A stretch of 18,538 nt of DNA from JACNLN01 sp964626495 (GCA_964626495.1 CAZVFT010000051.1:1-18538), one strand, 5' to 3'. Shown: positions 7,143 through 15,542, counted from the first letter of the stretch. The notes: a model not told the origin generated them from the letters alone. Numbers and translations are program-made.

Positions 7143-7946
7143 ATGAGCAATAAAAAATATACCGTTGTCATAGTTCCAGAAGATGGCGAGGAGACTCGCA
7201 GATTTTCCATTAGTCGTCGAATATTTAGGATAGCTGTTGTTGTTATTATTATCTTGTTTTTGGGAAACATCGGATTTATCATTTTTTTTCTGCCTAGAGC
7301 GGTCGATTATATCAAGGTAAAGAAACAACATCAGACAATGATGGAAGAACGGGTTAAGGTAGCTCAATTGCTTTCTGATTTAAAACGGATGAAACAAATG
7401 GAGAGCTATATTCGCCAAACTCTTGGAATAGATATAGAATTTCCTTTGGAGCACGATGCTTCAGATTTGGTTGGAGATGGCTTTTCCCCTGAGGAGAGTG
7501 ATAACTTGTATATTTCCTTTATTGAAAACATTCCCTCATCTATTCCTGTAAAGGGTTTTATTACACAAGATTTTCCTTCAAATGGATACGCCACTATGGA
7601 AAATCATCCAGGGATGGATATTGCTGCTACTGAAGGTTCGGCAGTAAGTGCAGCAGCATCGGGATTGGTGGTTTTTTCTGGCTGGACTTATCCCTACGGA
7701 AATCTTGTAATTCTATATCATGGAGATGATTATTTTTCCCTGTATGGTCATAATCAGCGAAATCTTGTTTCTATAAGACAGCAGGTGGAAAGGGGTGAAG
7801 TAATCTCATTGGTTGGGCAAACAGGTATAGCAACGGGTCCTCATCTCCATTTTGAAGTCTGGAAAAATGGTAGACCAGTAGATCCAAAACTATTTGTCAA
7901 TGAATATAGGTTGCTTAATTTAAGTCCCCATAGAGATGGCGAATGA
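7143..7946 (+). CDS. Membrane-anchored M23 (LytM) peptidoglycan endopeptidase
   Basis: A 267-residue inner-membrane protein. Residues 1-25 are cytoplasmic and basic, 29-51 form one transmembrane helix, 55-95 are predicted helical or coiled coil, and 137-250 form the LytM domain. The zinc ligands are intact: H155 and D159 in HPGMD and H236 in HLHFE, with H203 (YGH) and H234 as the other active-site histidines. It should therefore be an active endopeptidase cleaving cross-links in the periplasm rather than a degenerate regulator. It overlaps the bactofilin gene by 11 nt. The M23-bactofilin pairing is recurrent in bacteria and links wall cutting to cell-shape scaffolds. GGGGTG lies a few nt before the ATG. 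Confidence 0.92.
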   Translation: MSNKKYTVVIVPEDGEETRRFSISRRIFRIAVVVIIILFLGNIGFIIFFLPRAVDYIKVKKQHQTMMEERVKVAQLLSDLKRMKQMESYIRQTLGIDIEFPLEHDASDLVGDGFSPEESDNLYISFIENIPSSIPVKGFITQDFPSNGYATMENHPGMDIAATEGSAVSAAASGLVVFSGWTYPYGNLVILYHGDDYFSLYGHNQRNLVSIRQQVERGEVISLVGQTGIATGPHLHFEVWKNGRPVDPKLFVNEYRLLNLSPHRDGE

Positions 7947-8370
7947 TACGTTAAAACACGTTGAAACGATGATTGGCGCTGATGCCGTAGTTTATGGCAA
8001 TTTAAAGCTCAAAGGCGGTGTGATTATCTATGGTACAATATTCGGGGATGTTATTACTGATGGACCCGCCCGGATCTCCAGAAAAGCCCTGGTTAAGGGA
8101 AATGTGGCAGCATCTGATGCCTATATCGGAGGTGCTGTAGAAGGAAATCTAACCACCAACGGCAAGGTGGTACTAAAAAGTCATTCTAAGGTGTCAGGAG
8201 ATATTGTATATCAAAAACTGGTCATTGAAGAGGGAGCTCAGTTTGAGGGGAGGTGTGATTTATATAAAGAAGTTGAAGCAGGTAACCAGCATTCCATTGA
8301 GAGAGCAGGTCGGGTTGATTCGTTATCACAATCGGTATTATACAGAAAGAGCGAGAAAGAAATTCAATAA
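7936..8370 (+). CDS. Bactofilin family cytoskeletal protein
   Basis: A 144-residue bactofilin. Residues about 14-115 form the repetitive beta-helix core, visible as successive turns of hydrophobic-glycine pattern (VVYGNLKLKGGVIIYGTIFG, then VKGNVAASDAYIGGAVEGNL). It has short polar tails on both sides and no membrane segment. Bactofilins self-assemble into nucleotide-free filaments at the membrane and position wall enzymes or chromosome-segregation proteins. The start lies inside the end of the M23 gene (11-nt overlap), and no clear ribosome binding site is seen, so translation is probably coupled. The neighbourhood of parAB and an M23 peptidase is informative: bactofilins interact with ParABS components in Myxococcus, and with M23 peptidases in several bacteria. 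Confidence 0.92.
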   Translation: MANDTLKHVETMIGADAVVYGNLKLKGGVIIYGTIFGDVITDGPARISRKALVKGNVAASDAYIGGAVEGNLTTNGKVVLKSHSKVSGDIVYQKLVIEEGAQFEGRCDLYKEVEAGNQHSIERAGRVDSLSQSVLYRKSEKEIQ

Positions 8371-8390
8371 CACATTTTTCCCAATATTGC

Positions 8391-8639
8391 ATGGATCTAG
8401 ATAAAAACAGGCAGAATTTCCTCAGTCAGGTTTTTCGCCTGCTTATTAAAAATGTTACCCAGGCAGGTCCTTATATAACCGCTTCGTATACTCTTATCGG
8501 TTCTGTTCTTTTACTAACTCTTCTAGGATATTTTGCAGATCGATGGTTAGGATCATCACCGATTTTAATGATTATTGGTATTATTCTCGGACTTGTGGTA
8601 GGACTTTATGAAATTGCAAGAGTGGTTTTTAAAAAATGA
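8391..8639 (+). CDS. AtpZ/AtpI family small membrane protein
   Basis: An 82-residue protein with two transmembrane helices (about 26-49 and 56-79) and a short cytoplasmic N-terminus (MDLDKNRQNFLSQVFR). The layout and the GYFADRWLGSSPILMIIGIILGL pattern match the AtpZ/AtpI (ATPase gene 1) family encoded at the head of many atp operons, implicated in c-ring assembly or Mg2+/Ca2+ handling for the ATP synthase. Its end overlaps the next gene by 4 nt (ATGA). Family likely; precise role not settled in the literature. Confidence 0.8.
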   Translation: MDLDKNRQNFLSQVFRLLIKNVTQAGPYITASYTLIGSVLLLTLLGYFADRWLGSSPILMIIGIILGLVVGLYEIARVVFKK

Positions 8640-9013
8640 ATGGACGTCTCTGGATAATTTTTATAGGGATCCTTGTTTTTCTCATTATTATTGGCAAATT
8701 GCTATATAATGAAAATTCCCTTTCAGTTATTTCTGTTTATTGGGGAATAACTGTTCCACTAACGATTAATCTTTTCACTTTTCTGGTAGCCAAGTCTATG
8801 TGGAATAAAAAGGATCATGATGTCACCAAAGGAAATATAGTAAGTTTCATTCTCAGGATTCTGTTTTATGGGATCGCCATTGTAATTATATCAATAAATA
8901 TTTCTATTGAGAAAATTCCATTTATTTTGTCGTTTACTGTTACTTTTATATTGTTAACTCTATCTGAAGCTTTGTATTTTCGCAATTCGTTTTTGAAACA
9001 AAAATCTCTATAA
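8636..9013 (+). CDS. Probable ATP synthase subunit I-like membrane protein
   Basis: A 125-residue membrane protein with four predicted transmembrane helices (about 5-23, 31-50, 68-85, 92-112) and few charged residues between them. The ATGA overlap with the preceding AtpZ-like gene and its position just before atpB place it where the second accessory gene (AtpI/UncI, ATP-synt_I) usually sits. Sequence conservation in that family is low, so the call rests mainly on topology and position. The very AT-rich, Ile/Phe-rich sequence is normal for such proteins. Confidence 0.6.
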   Translation: MNGRLWIIFIGILVFLIIIGKLLYNENSLSVISVYWGITVPLTINLFTFLVAKSMWNKKDHDVTKGNIVSFILRILFYGIAIVIISINISIEKIPFILSFTVTFILLTLSEALYFRNSFLKQKSL

Positions 9014-9022
9014 AAATCAACG

Positions 9023-9880
9023 ATGAGAATAGAAGCGACACATTCTGAGGGAAACGGCACAGTTTTAGATAAAATTGGAGATATTATACTTCATCATGTG
9101 TCCAATAGTGAATATCCTGTAGTGCAGCTCCCAACGGTGTTCGGGATCAATTTCTCAATTACCAAACATGTATTGATGCTCTGGGTTGCAGCAACAATCG
9201 TTTTTACGGTATTTTTTCTTTCCTCAAAGATTTATCGCAGAGAGAGATATCCGGTGCCAACAGGATTAATGAATGCTCTGGAAAGTATCGTGGAATATCT
9301 TCGAAATCAGGTAGTGATACCAAATGTGGGCATGGAGTTTTCCAAAGTATGGGCACCTCTGATTCTTACTTTGTTTTTCTTTATCCTGACTGCTAATGGA
9401 CTGGGGTTAATTCCTATTTTTGATTTGATTCCTGGAGGTTCTACAGCTACAGGAAACTTTAATGTAACTGCGGGTCTGGCAACGGTGACATTTTTTAGTA
9501 TCATTGTAGCGGGAAGTTTGAAGCACCGTTTCCTTGGTTATTGGAAAAATATGGCTCCCAAGGGTTTACCTTTTATGGTCTATTTTATTCTTATCCCGAT
9601 TGAAATTGTTGCAATGTTTGTAAAACCGTTTGCTTTGACTATGCGACTTGCGGCAAATATGACAGGGGGACATATTGCAATTTTATCAATTATGTCATTT
9701 ATTTTTATATTCGGGGGAATGTTTGGAGCTGGAGCAGGCATTTCCGTGGGAGCACTTGTCTCTGTTCCGCTGGCTGTTGGGGTTTCCGCTCTGGAAATCA
9801 TTATTGTCTTCATTCAGGCTTATGTATTTGCCCTTTTGACATCCATTTTTATCGGGATGGCGATTCACCCACATCATTAA
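9023..9880 (+). CDS. atpB: F1Fo ATP synthase subunit a
   Basis: A 285-residue membrane stator subunit a that forms the two proton half-channels facing the c-ring. The essential arginine is R208 in FALTMRLAANMTGGH, with H217 and E195 (IPIEIVAMF) as the other channel residues. About 40 residues precede the first membrane segment (50-69), a longer N-terminus than in E. coli and usual in FCB-group a subunits. Five or six helices follow. The last stretch (AYVFALLTSIFIGMAIHPHH) is the standard C-terminus. It lies 9 nt after the subunit I-like gene and 51 nt before atpE. No strong ribosome binding site precedes the ATG. Confidence 0.95.
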   Translation: MRIEATHSEGNGTVLDKIGDIILHHVSNSEYPVVQLPTVFGINFSITKHVLMLWVAATIVFTVFFLSSKIYRRERYPVPTGLMNALESIVEYLRNQVVIPNVGMEFSKVWAPLILTLFFFILTANGLGLIPIFDLIPGGSTATGNFNVTAGLATVTFFSIIVAGSLKHRFLGYWKNMAPKGLPFMVYFILIPIEIVAMFVKPFALTMRLAANMTGGHIAILSIMSFIFIFGGMFGAGAGISVGALVSVPLAVGVSALEIIIVFIQAYVFALLTSIFIGMAIHPHH

Positions 9881-9917
9881 TGTATGAAAAAATGGTTTTC
9901 ATTCTAAACAAATATGA

Positions 9918-9923
9918 AGGAGG
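9918..9923 (+). promoter_or_regulatory. Strong ribosome binding site of atpE
   Basis: AGGAGG, 8 nt before the ATG at 9932. It is the strongest such site in the atp cluster, fitting the high copy number of subunit c, and it excludes the earlier ATG at 9914, which lies upstream of this site. Confidence 0.8.
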
Positions 9924-9931
9924 ATAAATCA

Positions 9932-10237
9932 ATGAGACGTTTAGCCGTTATTGCCTTTGCTCTGTTTTTGTCATTTGTTATGGCAACACCCATTTTCGCT
10001 GCTGAAGATGGAGGATCAACTCTGCATTACTTTGGTGCTGCCATCGGCTTGGGAATGGTAGTAGCAGGTGCGGGCTATGGAATCGGTCGATTTACTACTG
10101 CTGCTGCTGAGAGTATTGCCCGTCAACCGGAAGCAGCAGCTCAGATCACTGCTGCTGTCAATTTACCTCTCTTTCTTCTCGAGGGAATAGCAATTCTTGG
10201 GGAGGTATTTTGTCTGCTGATTGTTTTAATGAGATGA
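9932..10237 (+). CDS. atpE: F1Fo ATP synthase subunit c, with N-terminal signal
   Basis: Subunit c, 101 residues from the ATG at 9932. Residues 1-24 (MRRLAVIAFALFLSF, then VMATPIFAA) look like a cleavable signal peptide with an A-x-A type end, leaving a mature two-helix hairpin of about 77 residues, the normal c size. The polar loop ARQPE is at 63-67. The ion-binding carboxylate is E84 in LLEGIAIL. Where Na+-binding c subunits have Gln in helix 1 and ES-T after the Glu, this protein has Ile (I51) and E-G-I, so it should be proton-coupled. A second acidic residue, E91, lies one to two turns further. The 307 nt after this gene separate it from atpF and hold a repeat element. Confidence 0.94.
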   Translation: MRRLAVIAFALFLSFVMATPIFAAEDGGSTLHYFGAAIGLGMVVAGAGYGIGRFTTAAAESIARQPEAAAQITAAVNLPLFLLEGIAILGEVFCLLIVLMR

Positions 10238-10247
10238 GGAACGAGAC

Positions 10248-10476
10248 TGGTGGAGTGTCGAAGCGTAGCGTAGACCCCGTGAAATCCGCCAGCTGGCGGA
10301 TATTTCACTGGGGGTAGCTGGTGACTGGTAGTTGGTGAGTAGTAATTAGTGAGCGGTATAGCGTCCCGAAGGGACTCCCTCGGAGGTGGTTGGTGAGTGT
10401 TTACCCCGTGTCCCAGAGGAACTCCCACGTGAGAAATGCGAAGAATGAGCATATTTCTACAGGGGTGAGTGGTGGA
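10248..10476. repeat. Composite hairpin/heptamer repeat element E1 (atpE-atpF gap)
   Basis: Non-coding element filling the 307-nt gap. It is bounded by two copies of TGGTGGA (10248-10254, 10470-10476). It holds a hairpin with a perfect 18-nt palindrome atccgccagctggcggat (10284-10301) enclosed by ACCCCGTGAA and TTTCAC...GGGGT, then six phased 7-nt units at 10319-10360 (TGGTGAC, TGGTAGT, TGGTGAG, TAGTAAT, TAGTGAG, CGGTATA), then palindrome gtcccgaagggac (10363-10375), and a 25-nt module at 10433-10457 that is the exact reverse complement of 16075-16099 in element E2. The remainder of the gap (10238-10247 and 10477-10544) is AT-rich leader of atpF with no gene. Confidence 0.85.
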
Positions 10477-10544
10477 ATTTGCATTGAAAAGACGTGTGTA
10501 AGTAAAAAAATAGAAATTCGACAATAATAAATGAGAAATCGAAA

Positions 10545-11048
10545 ATGGATAATCCACTTATAAGAATAGATCCTGGACTGTTTATCTGGTCGATTGTTTC
10601 TTTTCTTGTTTTATTGGGCGTTCTTGCAAAGTTTGTGTGGAAGCCGCTAAATGAGGCTCTCGATCGTCGTGAGAGAAGAATCAGGAAGGCGCTTGAGGAG
10701 GCGGAACAGGCGAGGAAGGAGATGGAAAAGCTTCATCAGAAATCGGAGGAGATTATCACAAAAGCTAGAGGGGAAGCTCACTCTATTGTAACCGAAAGCA
10801 AGGCTGCTGCGGGGCGTATGAAAGACGAACTTTTTCGTGATGCAAAAGAGAAGGCTACTTCAATTCTGAGTGAGGCAGAGAAACAGATTCAAGTAGAAAA
10901 AGATAAAGCAATACAGGAAGTGAAAAAGGAAGTTGTGGATATTGCTCTTCAAGTTGCCTCAAAACTCATTAAAAAAAATCTCACAAAGAAAGATAACCAA
11001 TCCATTATCGAGGATTCGCTCAAGAAGATCGAATCATATGAAGCCTGA
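10545..11048 (+). CDS. atpF: F1Fo ATP synthase subunit b
   Basis: A 167-residue peripheral-stalk subunit b: one N-terminal membrane helix (about 11-31, LFIWSIVSFLVLLGVLAKFVW) followed by WKPLNEALDRRERRI and a long charged helical stalk with the Ala/Lys/Glu heptad character needed for dimerisation, ending in the delta-binding tail. Length is typical. There is one b gene only, with no b' copy seen, so the stalk should be a homodimer. The next gene, atpH, starts inside its end (11-nt overlap). No clear ribosome binding site precedes the ATG; the upstream 68 nt follow repeat element E1. Confidence 0.95.
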   Translation: MDNPLIRIDPGLFIWSIVSFLVLLGVLAKFVWKPLNEALDRRERRIRKALEEAEQARKEMEKLHQKSEEIITKARGEAHSIVTESKAAAGRMKDELFRDAKEKATSILSEAEKQIQVEKDKAIQEVKKEVVDIALQVASKLIKKNLTKKDNQSIIEDSLKKIESYEA

Positions 11049-11577
11049 TCGTAAAGCAAAACAATACGCTTTTGCGCTGTTAGAAACAGCAAAACAAACG
11101 GACTGTGTAAAAGACATTTATGAGTCTTTACAGAATCTTCTAATATTGTTCAAATCAAATCCTCATTTTAGGGTCTTCTTCCTTTCCAGACGAATAGAGA
11201 CGGAGATAAAAATTTCTATATTGCGAACTCTCTTAAAAAATTCGGGACTTGATCTTGTTTTCGAATTTATTCGTATTCTGAATCAGAGGAATGAGATGCT
11301 CTTATTTAAAGATGTGGTTATATCATATGCAGAGCAATATAAAAAGGCAATGAACCTGCTCTCTGTGACGACTTATGTGGCGGATAAATTAAGTCATGAG
11401 GATTTGACTACCATCATATCTTCTCTGGAAAAATCAAAAAACAAAACTATGGAGATTAATGAGGTTGTTGACCCCGATTTACTTGGTGGTATCAAACTAA
11501 GGATTGGAAATATCTTTTTGGATGGAACCCTAAGATACCGTTTGGAAAGTCTGAAAGAACAATTAATACAATCCTAA
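11038..11577 (+). CDS. atpH: F1Fo ATP synthase subunit delta
   Basis: A 179-residue stator subunit delta (OSCP) linking the b stalk to the top of the alpha3beta3 ring. The N-terminal six-helix domain is residues 1-105 (RKAKQYAFALLETAKQ at the start). The C-terminal part holds the conserved VDPDLLGGIKLRIGN region (about 143-157). I start at ATG 11038 because MKPDRKAKQYAFALLE is the expected N-terminus and gives the usual size; the open frame extends further upstream into atpF, but that lead is the out-of-frame shadow of subunit b. Overlap with atpF is 11 nt. An 85-nt gap without evident signals follows before atpA. Confidence 0.94.
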   Translation: MKPDRKAKQYAFALLETAKQTDCVKDIYESLQNLLILFKSNPHFRVFFLSRRIETEIKISILRTLLKNSGLDLVFEFIRILNQRNEMLLFKDVVISYAEQYKKAMNLLSVTTYVADKLSHEDLTTIISSLEKSKNKTMEINEVVDPDLLGGIKLRIGNIFLDGTLRYRLESLKEQLIQS

Positions 11578-11662
11578 TTTGAATTTTTAATAGCATTACA
11601 ATGATTGGCTGATAGAGGAAAAACATTCTTGATTTTCAGTAATTTTACAACTGGGTAAACAT

Positions 11663-13198
11663 ATGGAAATTAAAACGAACGAGATTACGAAACTGTTGAA
11701 AGAACAGATTGAGAAATTCGATCTGGTTCTGGATGTATCGGAAGTGGGTGAAATTATAGAAGTAGGTGACGGCATTGCACGGGTATCTGGACTGGAAAAC
11801 GTTATGGCAAGTGAGTTGGTGGAGCTTCCGAATGGTGTGTTTGGCATGGCTCTGAATCTGGAGGAGGATAATGTTGGTCTAATATTGTTTGGCGAGAGTC
11901 AATTGTTAAGGGAGGGAGATTTAGCAAAGCGAACCGGTCAGGTAATAAAAATCGGTGTAGGCAAGGATATGTTGGGTCGGGTAATAAATCCTCTCGGACA
12001 TCCCGTTGACGGTGGAGGTCCTATTAAGGCAAAAGAGACCCGCTACGTTGAGCGAAAGGCACTTGGCGTTCTATCCCGTCAGCCTGTGAAGGAACCTCTT
12101 CAAACCGGTTTAAAATCTATTGATGCCATGATTCCTATTGGTCGTGGTCAGAGAGAGCTTATTCTTGGCGATCGTCAGACCGGAAAAACCGCTATTGCTG
12201 TTGACACCGTTATCAATCAAAAGTATACACATAACACAGATTCTCCGGTCTACTGTATTTATGTCATGATTGGTCAAAAGGCATCAACAGTGGCGAGGGT
12301 AGTGGCAGAGTTGAAAAAGTATGGAGCATTGGACTATACAACGGTCATTACTGCCAGTGCTTCATATCCAGCCCCGATGCAATTTATCGCTCCTTATGCC
12401 GGCTGTACCATTGGGGAATATTTTCGGGATAACGGAGAACATGCTCTAATTATCTATGATGATCTTTCAAAACATGCCGTTGCCTATCGGCAGGTATCTC
12501 TGTTACTAAGACGACCTCCAGGTCGTGAAGCATATCCAGGGGATATTTTCAATCTTCATAGTCGGCTGCTAGAACGGGCATCGAAACTATCAGATAAGCT
12601 GGGAGGAGGTTCATTAACCGCATTACCCATCATTGAAACTCAGGAAAGTGACGTTTCTGCTTATATTCCAACTAACGTAATTTCAATCACAGATGGTCAG
12701 ATTTACCTTGAACCCACTTTGTTTTATTCAGGTGTACGTCCCGCTGTTAATGTGGGGGTTTCTGTATCACGAGTGGGGGGTAATGCACAGATTAAAGCCA
12801 TGAAACAGGTAGCTGGATCACTGCGTCTTGACCTGGCGCAGTTTCGTGAACTGGAAGCTTTTGCAAAATTCGGGTCAGATCTGGATGAGACAACTCAAAA
12901 ACAGTTGACAAGGGGATACAGATTGGTGGAGTTGTTGAATCAGGATCAATTTGAGCCGATGTCAGTTGAGAATCAGGTGGCTGTGATTTACGCCGGTACC
13001 CAAGGCTATTTAGATGAATTAACTATTGATCAGACAAAAAGATTTAGTAAGGAATTTATCTCCTATTTGGAATCTTCTGGTGGTACTATTTTAAAAGATA
13101 TCCGGGAAAAGAAAGAAATCACAGAGGATATTAAAACAGCATTGAAAAAGGTTATTGCGGACTTTCTAGAAGGGTTCAAACAGAAACCCGAAGTCTGA
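11663..13198 (+). CDS. atpA: F1Fo ATP synthase subunit alpha
   Basis: A 511-residue non-catalytic alpha subunit. The P-loop GDRQTGKT is at 169-176, and the arginine finger that completes the catalytic site on beta is R370 in SVSRVGGNAQ. The N-terminal beta-barrel, nucleotide-binding core and C-terminal helical bundle are all present, and length matches the family (about 500-515). Q172 and the GREAYPGDIF stretch (287-296) are normal. It is preceded by 85 nt without a repeat and lies upstream of atpG. Confidence 0.97.
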   Translation: MEIKTNEITKLLKEQIEKFDLVLDVSEVGEIIEVGDGIARVSGLENVMASELVELPNGVFGMALNLEEDNVGLILFGESQLLREGDLAKRTGQVIKIGVGKDMLGRVINPLGHPVDGGGPIKAKETRYVERKALGVLSRQPVKEPLQTGLKSIDAMIPIGRGQRELILGDRQTGKTAIAVDTVINQKYTHNTDSPVYCIYVMIGQKASTVARVVAELKKYGALDYTTVITASASYPAPMQFIAPYAGCTIGEYFRDNGEHALIIYDDLSKHAVAYRQVSLLLRRPPGREAYPGDIFNLHSRLLERASKLSDKLGGGSLTALPIIETQESDVSAYIPTNVISITDGQIYLEPTLFYSGVRPAVNVGVSVSRVGGNAQIKAMKQVAGSLRLDLAQFRELEAFAKFGSDLDETTQKQLTRGYRLVELLNQDQFEPMSVENQVAVIYAGTQGYLDELTIDQTKRFSKEFISYLESSGGTILKDIREKKEITEDIKTALKKVIADFLEGFKQKPEV

Positions 13199-13252
13199 AA
13201 TAATTCGTAGTTATTTGAATTCGCAAAGAGTAAAAGTAAAACATATTCGATA

Positions 13253-14134
13253 ATGGCTAGTTTAAAAGACATTCGACATCGCATATTGGCAGTCAAGAAT
13301 ATTCAGAAAGTGACCAGAGCGATGAAAATGATTGCTGCTGTAAAGCTACGGCGAGCTCAGTCTAATATGGAAAAGGCACGACCTTATGCCTACAAGATCA
13401 ATGATGTTCTCATGCACCTTTTGCCAACCATTGACCGAAATCTAAATCGATTGCTGGAGATACGTGAGTCTAAAAATATTGGTGTTGTCGTGGTAACTGC
13501 TGATCGAGGACTTTGTGGAAGTTTCAATTCAAATATTCTCCGAAAAGCATCAGAATTTCTTGTGGAATACCAGAGGGAATCCATCAAATTAATCTGCGTT
13601 GGTCGAAAAGGAAGAGATATTTTTCGAAAACTTGGCTACAATATAATTGGAGACTACACGAATTTCTGGCGCAATCTCAATTTCGGTCATGCTATTTCTA
13701 TTGTAGAACAGATTACGGAGCTTTATATAAAGCACGATTTGGACAAGGTTGATATCATCTACAACAATTTTAAAAATGTATTTCAGCAACAGGTAATCAC
13801 CCAACAATTCTTGCCCCTTATTCTTTCAGAGGAACTGTCTGAAAACGAGGGGAAGGAAGATTTCAGGGAGTATCTGTTTGAACCGTCGGAAGAGGCTGTC
13901 GTTAATTCATTGGTACCGAGGCATCTCAATATTCAGATGTGGCGTGTTTTACTGGAATCGAATGCGGCAGAGCAGGCGGCACGTATGAATGCTATGACCA
14001 GTGCAACAGACAATGCTTCTGAGATGATTTCGACTTTAACACTTAATTACAACAAGGCACGCCAGGCTGCTATCACCCGGGAGCTTCTTGATATCGTTGG
14101 TGGTGCCGAGGCGTTGAGAAAAGCAAGAAGGTAA
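13253..14134 (+). CDS. atpG: F1Fo ATP synthase subunit gamma
   Basis: A 293-residue central rotor subunit. The N-terminal helix (MASLKDIRHRILAVKNIQKV with TRAMKMIAAVKLRRAQ) and the C-terminal helix (AARMNAMTSATDNA to YNKARQAAITRELLDIVGGAEAL) form the coiled coil that turns inside the alpha3beta3 ring. Between them is the Rossmann-like domain with VVTADRGLCGSFNSNI (about 80-95). Length is normal. The tail has a short basic extension, RKARR, after the usual end. It lies 54 nt after atpA and 4 nt before atpD. Confidence 0.96.
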   Translation: MASLKDIRHRILAVKNIQKVTRAMKMIAAVKLRRAQSNMEKARPYAYKINDVLMHLLPTIDRNLNRLLEIRESKNIGVVVVTADRGLCGSFNSNILRKASEFLVEYQRESIKLICVGRKGRDIFRKLGYNIIGDYTNFWRNLNFGHAISIVEQITELYIKHDLDKVDIIYNNFKNVFQQQVITQQFLPLILSEELSENEGKEDFREYLFEPSEEAVVNSLVPRHLNIQMWRVLLESNAAEQAARMNAMTSATDNASEMISTLTLNYNKARQAAITRELLDIVGGAEALRKARR

Positions 14135-14138
14135 ACAC

Positions 14139-15542
14139 ATGGAGCACCCTGGAAAAGTCATTCAGATTATGGGAGTTGTTGTCGACGTTATTTTTGAAGA
14201 TGGGCATTTACCTGAGATTTATAATGCCCTGGAAATTGAACGGAAAGACGGAAATAACTTGGTGTTGGAGGTGGCTCAACATCTGGGGGACTTCAAGGTT
14301 CGGACTATCGCTATGGATAACGCCGATGGTATAAGTCGTGGAACAAAAGTCAGGGATACTGGTGACCCTATCACAGTTCCGGTAGGATTAGAGATTCTGG
14401 GGCGGATGTTTGATCTTCTTGGCAATCCAATTGATGGTAAGGATCCTGTTGCAACAGAAAAACGCTATTCCATCCATAGAGCAGTTCCAGACTTGGAAGA
14501 CTTTTCTGTTGAGTCGGAAATGTTTGAAACAGGAATCAAGGTGGTGGATTTATTGGAGCCCTATACAAAAGGCGGAAAGACGGGTCTGTTTGGAGGCGCA
14601 GGTGTGGGAAAGACGGTACTGATTCAGGAACTAATCAGGAATATTGCCACAGAACATGGTGGATATTCGATTTTTTCCGGTGTGGGTGAACGAACCCGTG
14701 AAGGGAATGACCTTTATCTTGAAATGAAGGAATCGGGCGTGCTGGAAAAGACAGCGCTTGTATTCGGTCAGATGAACGAACCTCCCGGCGCTCGATTAAG
14801 AGTAGGTTTGTCTGGATTATCTATGGCAGAATATTTCCGGGATGAAGAAGGGAAAGATGTCCTGCTGTTTATTGATAATATCTTCCGATTTACACAGGCA
14901 GGTTCTGAAGTATCTGCATTATTAGGTCGAATGCCCTCGGCTGTTGGATACCAGCCCACATTGTCTACGGAAATGGGTGAGCTGCAGGAGCGTATCACGT
15001 CTACGAAAAAAGGATCCATTACCTCGGTACAGGCGATATATGTTCCGGCTGATGACCTGACAGATCCTGCTCCAGCTACAACTTTTGCTCATCTGGATGC
15101 GACTACCGTTCTGTCCAGACCCATTGTTGAGCTTGGAATTTATCCAGCGGTTGACCCGCTGGATTCAACATCCAGGATTCTTGATCCGCGTGTTATCGGT
15201 GAGCGTCATTATCAAGTAGCAAAAACTATACAGGAAATTCTTCAGAAATATAAAGATCTTCAGGATATCATCGCTATTCTGGGAATGGATGAACTCTCAG
15301 ATGAAGATAAGACTATCGTGCGGAGAGCACGTCGGATTCAGCGATTTCTCTCTCAACCATTTTTTGTAGCAGAAGCTTTCACCGGAAAACAGGGACGGTA
15401 TGTAAAATTGGAAGATACCATCGATGGTTTTGAACGGCTCATAAATGGTGAGTTTGATCATTTGCCCGAGCGGGCGTTTCTGTATGTAGGGCCAATTGAT
15501 GAGGCTGTTGATAGCGCCAGGGAAATGGGGGTGTCCATGTGA
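14139..15542 (+). CDS. atpD: F1Fo ATP synthase subunit beta
   Basis: A 467-residue catalytic beta subunit. P-loop GGAGVGKT is at 152-159, the catalytic Glu is E184 in GVGERTREGND, LLFIDNIFRFTQAG (242-255) is Walker B, and DELSDEDK at 384-391 is the torque-transmitting motif that contacts gamma (DELSEEDK in many species). All catalytic residues are present. The gene starts 4 nt after atpG and ends in a 4-nt GTGA overlap with atpC. In many Bacteroidetes and Chlorobi the beta-epsilon pair is encoded away from the rest, so the unsplit order here is useful for classification. Confidence 0.98.
   Translation: MEHPGKVIQIMGVVVDVIFEDGHLPEIYNALEIERKDGNNLVLEVAQHLGDFKVRTIAMDNADGISRGTKVRDTGDPITVPVGLEILGRMFDLLGNPIDGKDPVATEKRYSIHRAVPDLEDFSVESEMFETGIKVVDLLEPYTKGGKTGLFGGAGVGKTVLIQELIRNIATEHGGYSIFSGVGERTREGNDLYLEMKESGVLEKTALVFGQMNEPPGARLRVGLSGLSMAEYFRDEEGKDVLLFIDNIFRFTQAGSEVSALLGRMPSAVGYQPTLSTEMGELQERITSTKKGSITSVQAIYVPADDLTDPAPATTFAHLDATTVLSRPIVELGIYPAVDPLDSTSRILDPRVIGERHYQVAKTIQEILQKYKDLQDIIAILGMDELSDEDKTIVRRARRIQRFLSQPFFVAEAFTGKQGRYVKLEDTIDGFERLINGEFDHLPERAFLYVGPIDEAVDSAREMGVSM

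Noticed and set aside
10424..10440. CACGTGAGAAA inside E1 as a parS site for the ParB encoded upstream
   Set aside because: Only about 10 of 16 positions match the TGTTTCACGTGAAACA consensus and the palindrome is broken; no better parS was found in the window.
10141..10557. 138-residue minus-strand open frame across the atpE-atpF gap
   Set aside because: It covers the end of atpE and all of repeat E1; composition (many Pro, Ser, Thr, His) reflects the repeats and not a protein.
10933..11037. N-terminal extension of subunit delta into atpF
   Set aside because: The added 35 residues are an out-of-frame reading of subunit b; the normal delta N-terminus begins at 11038.
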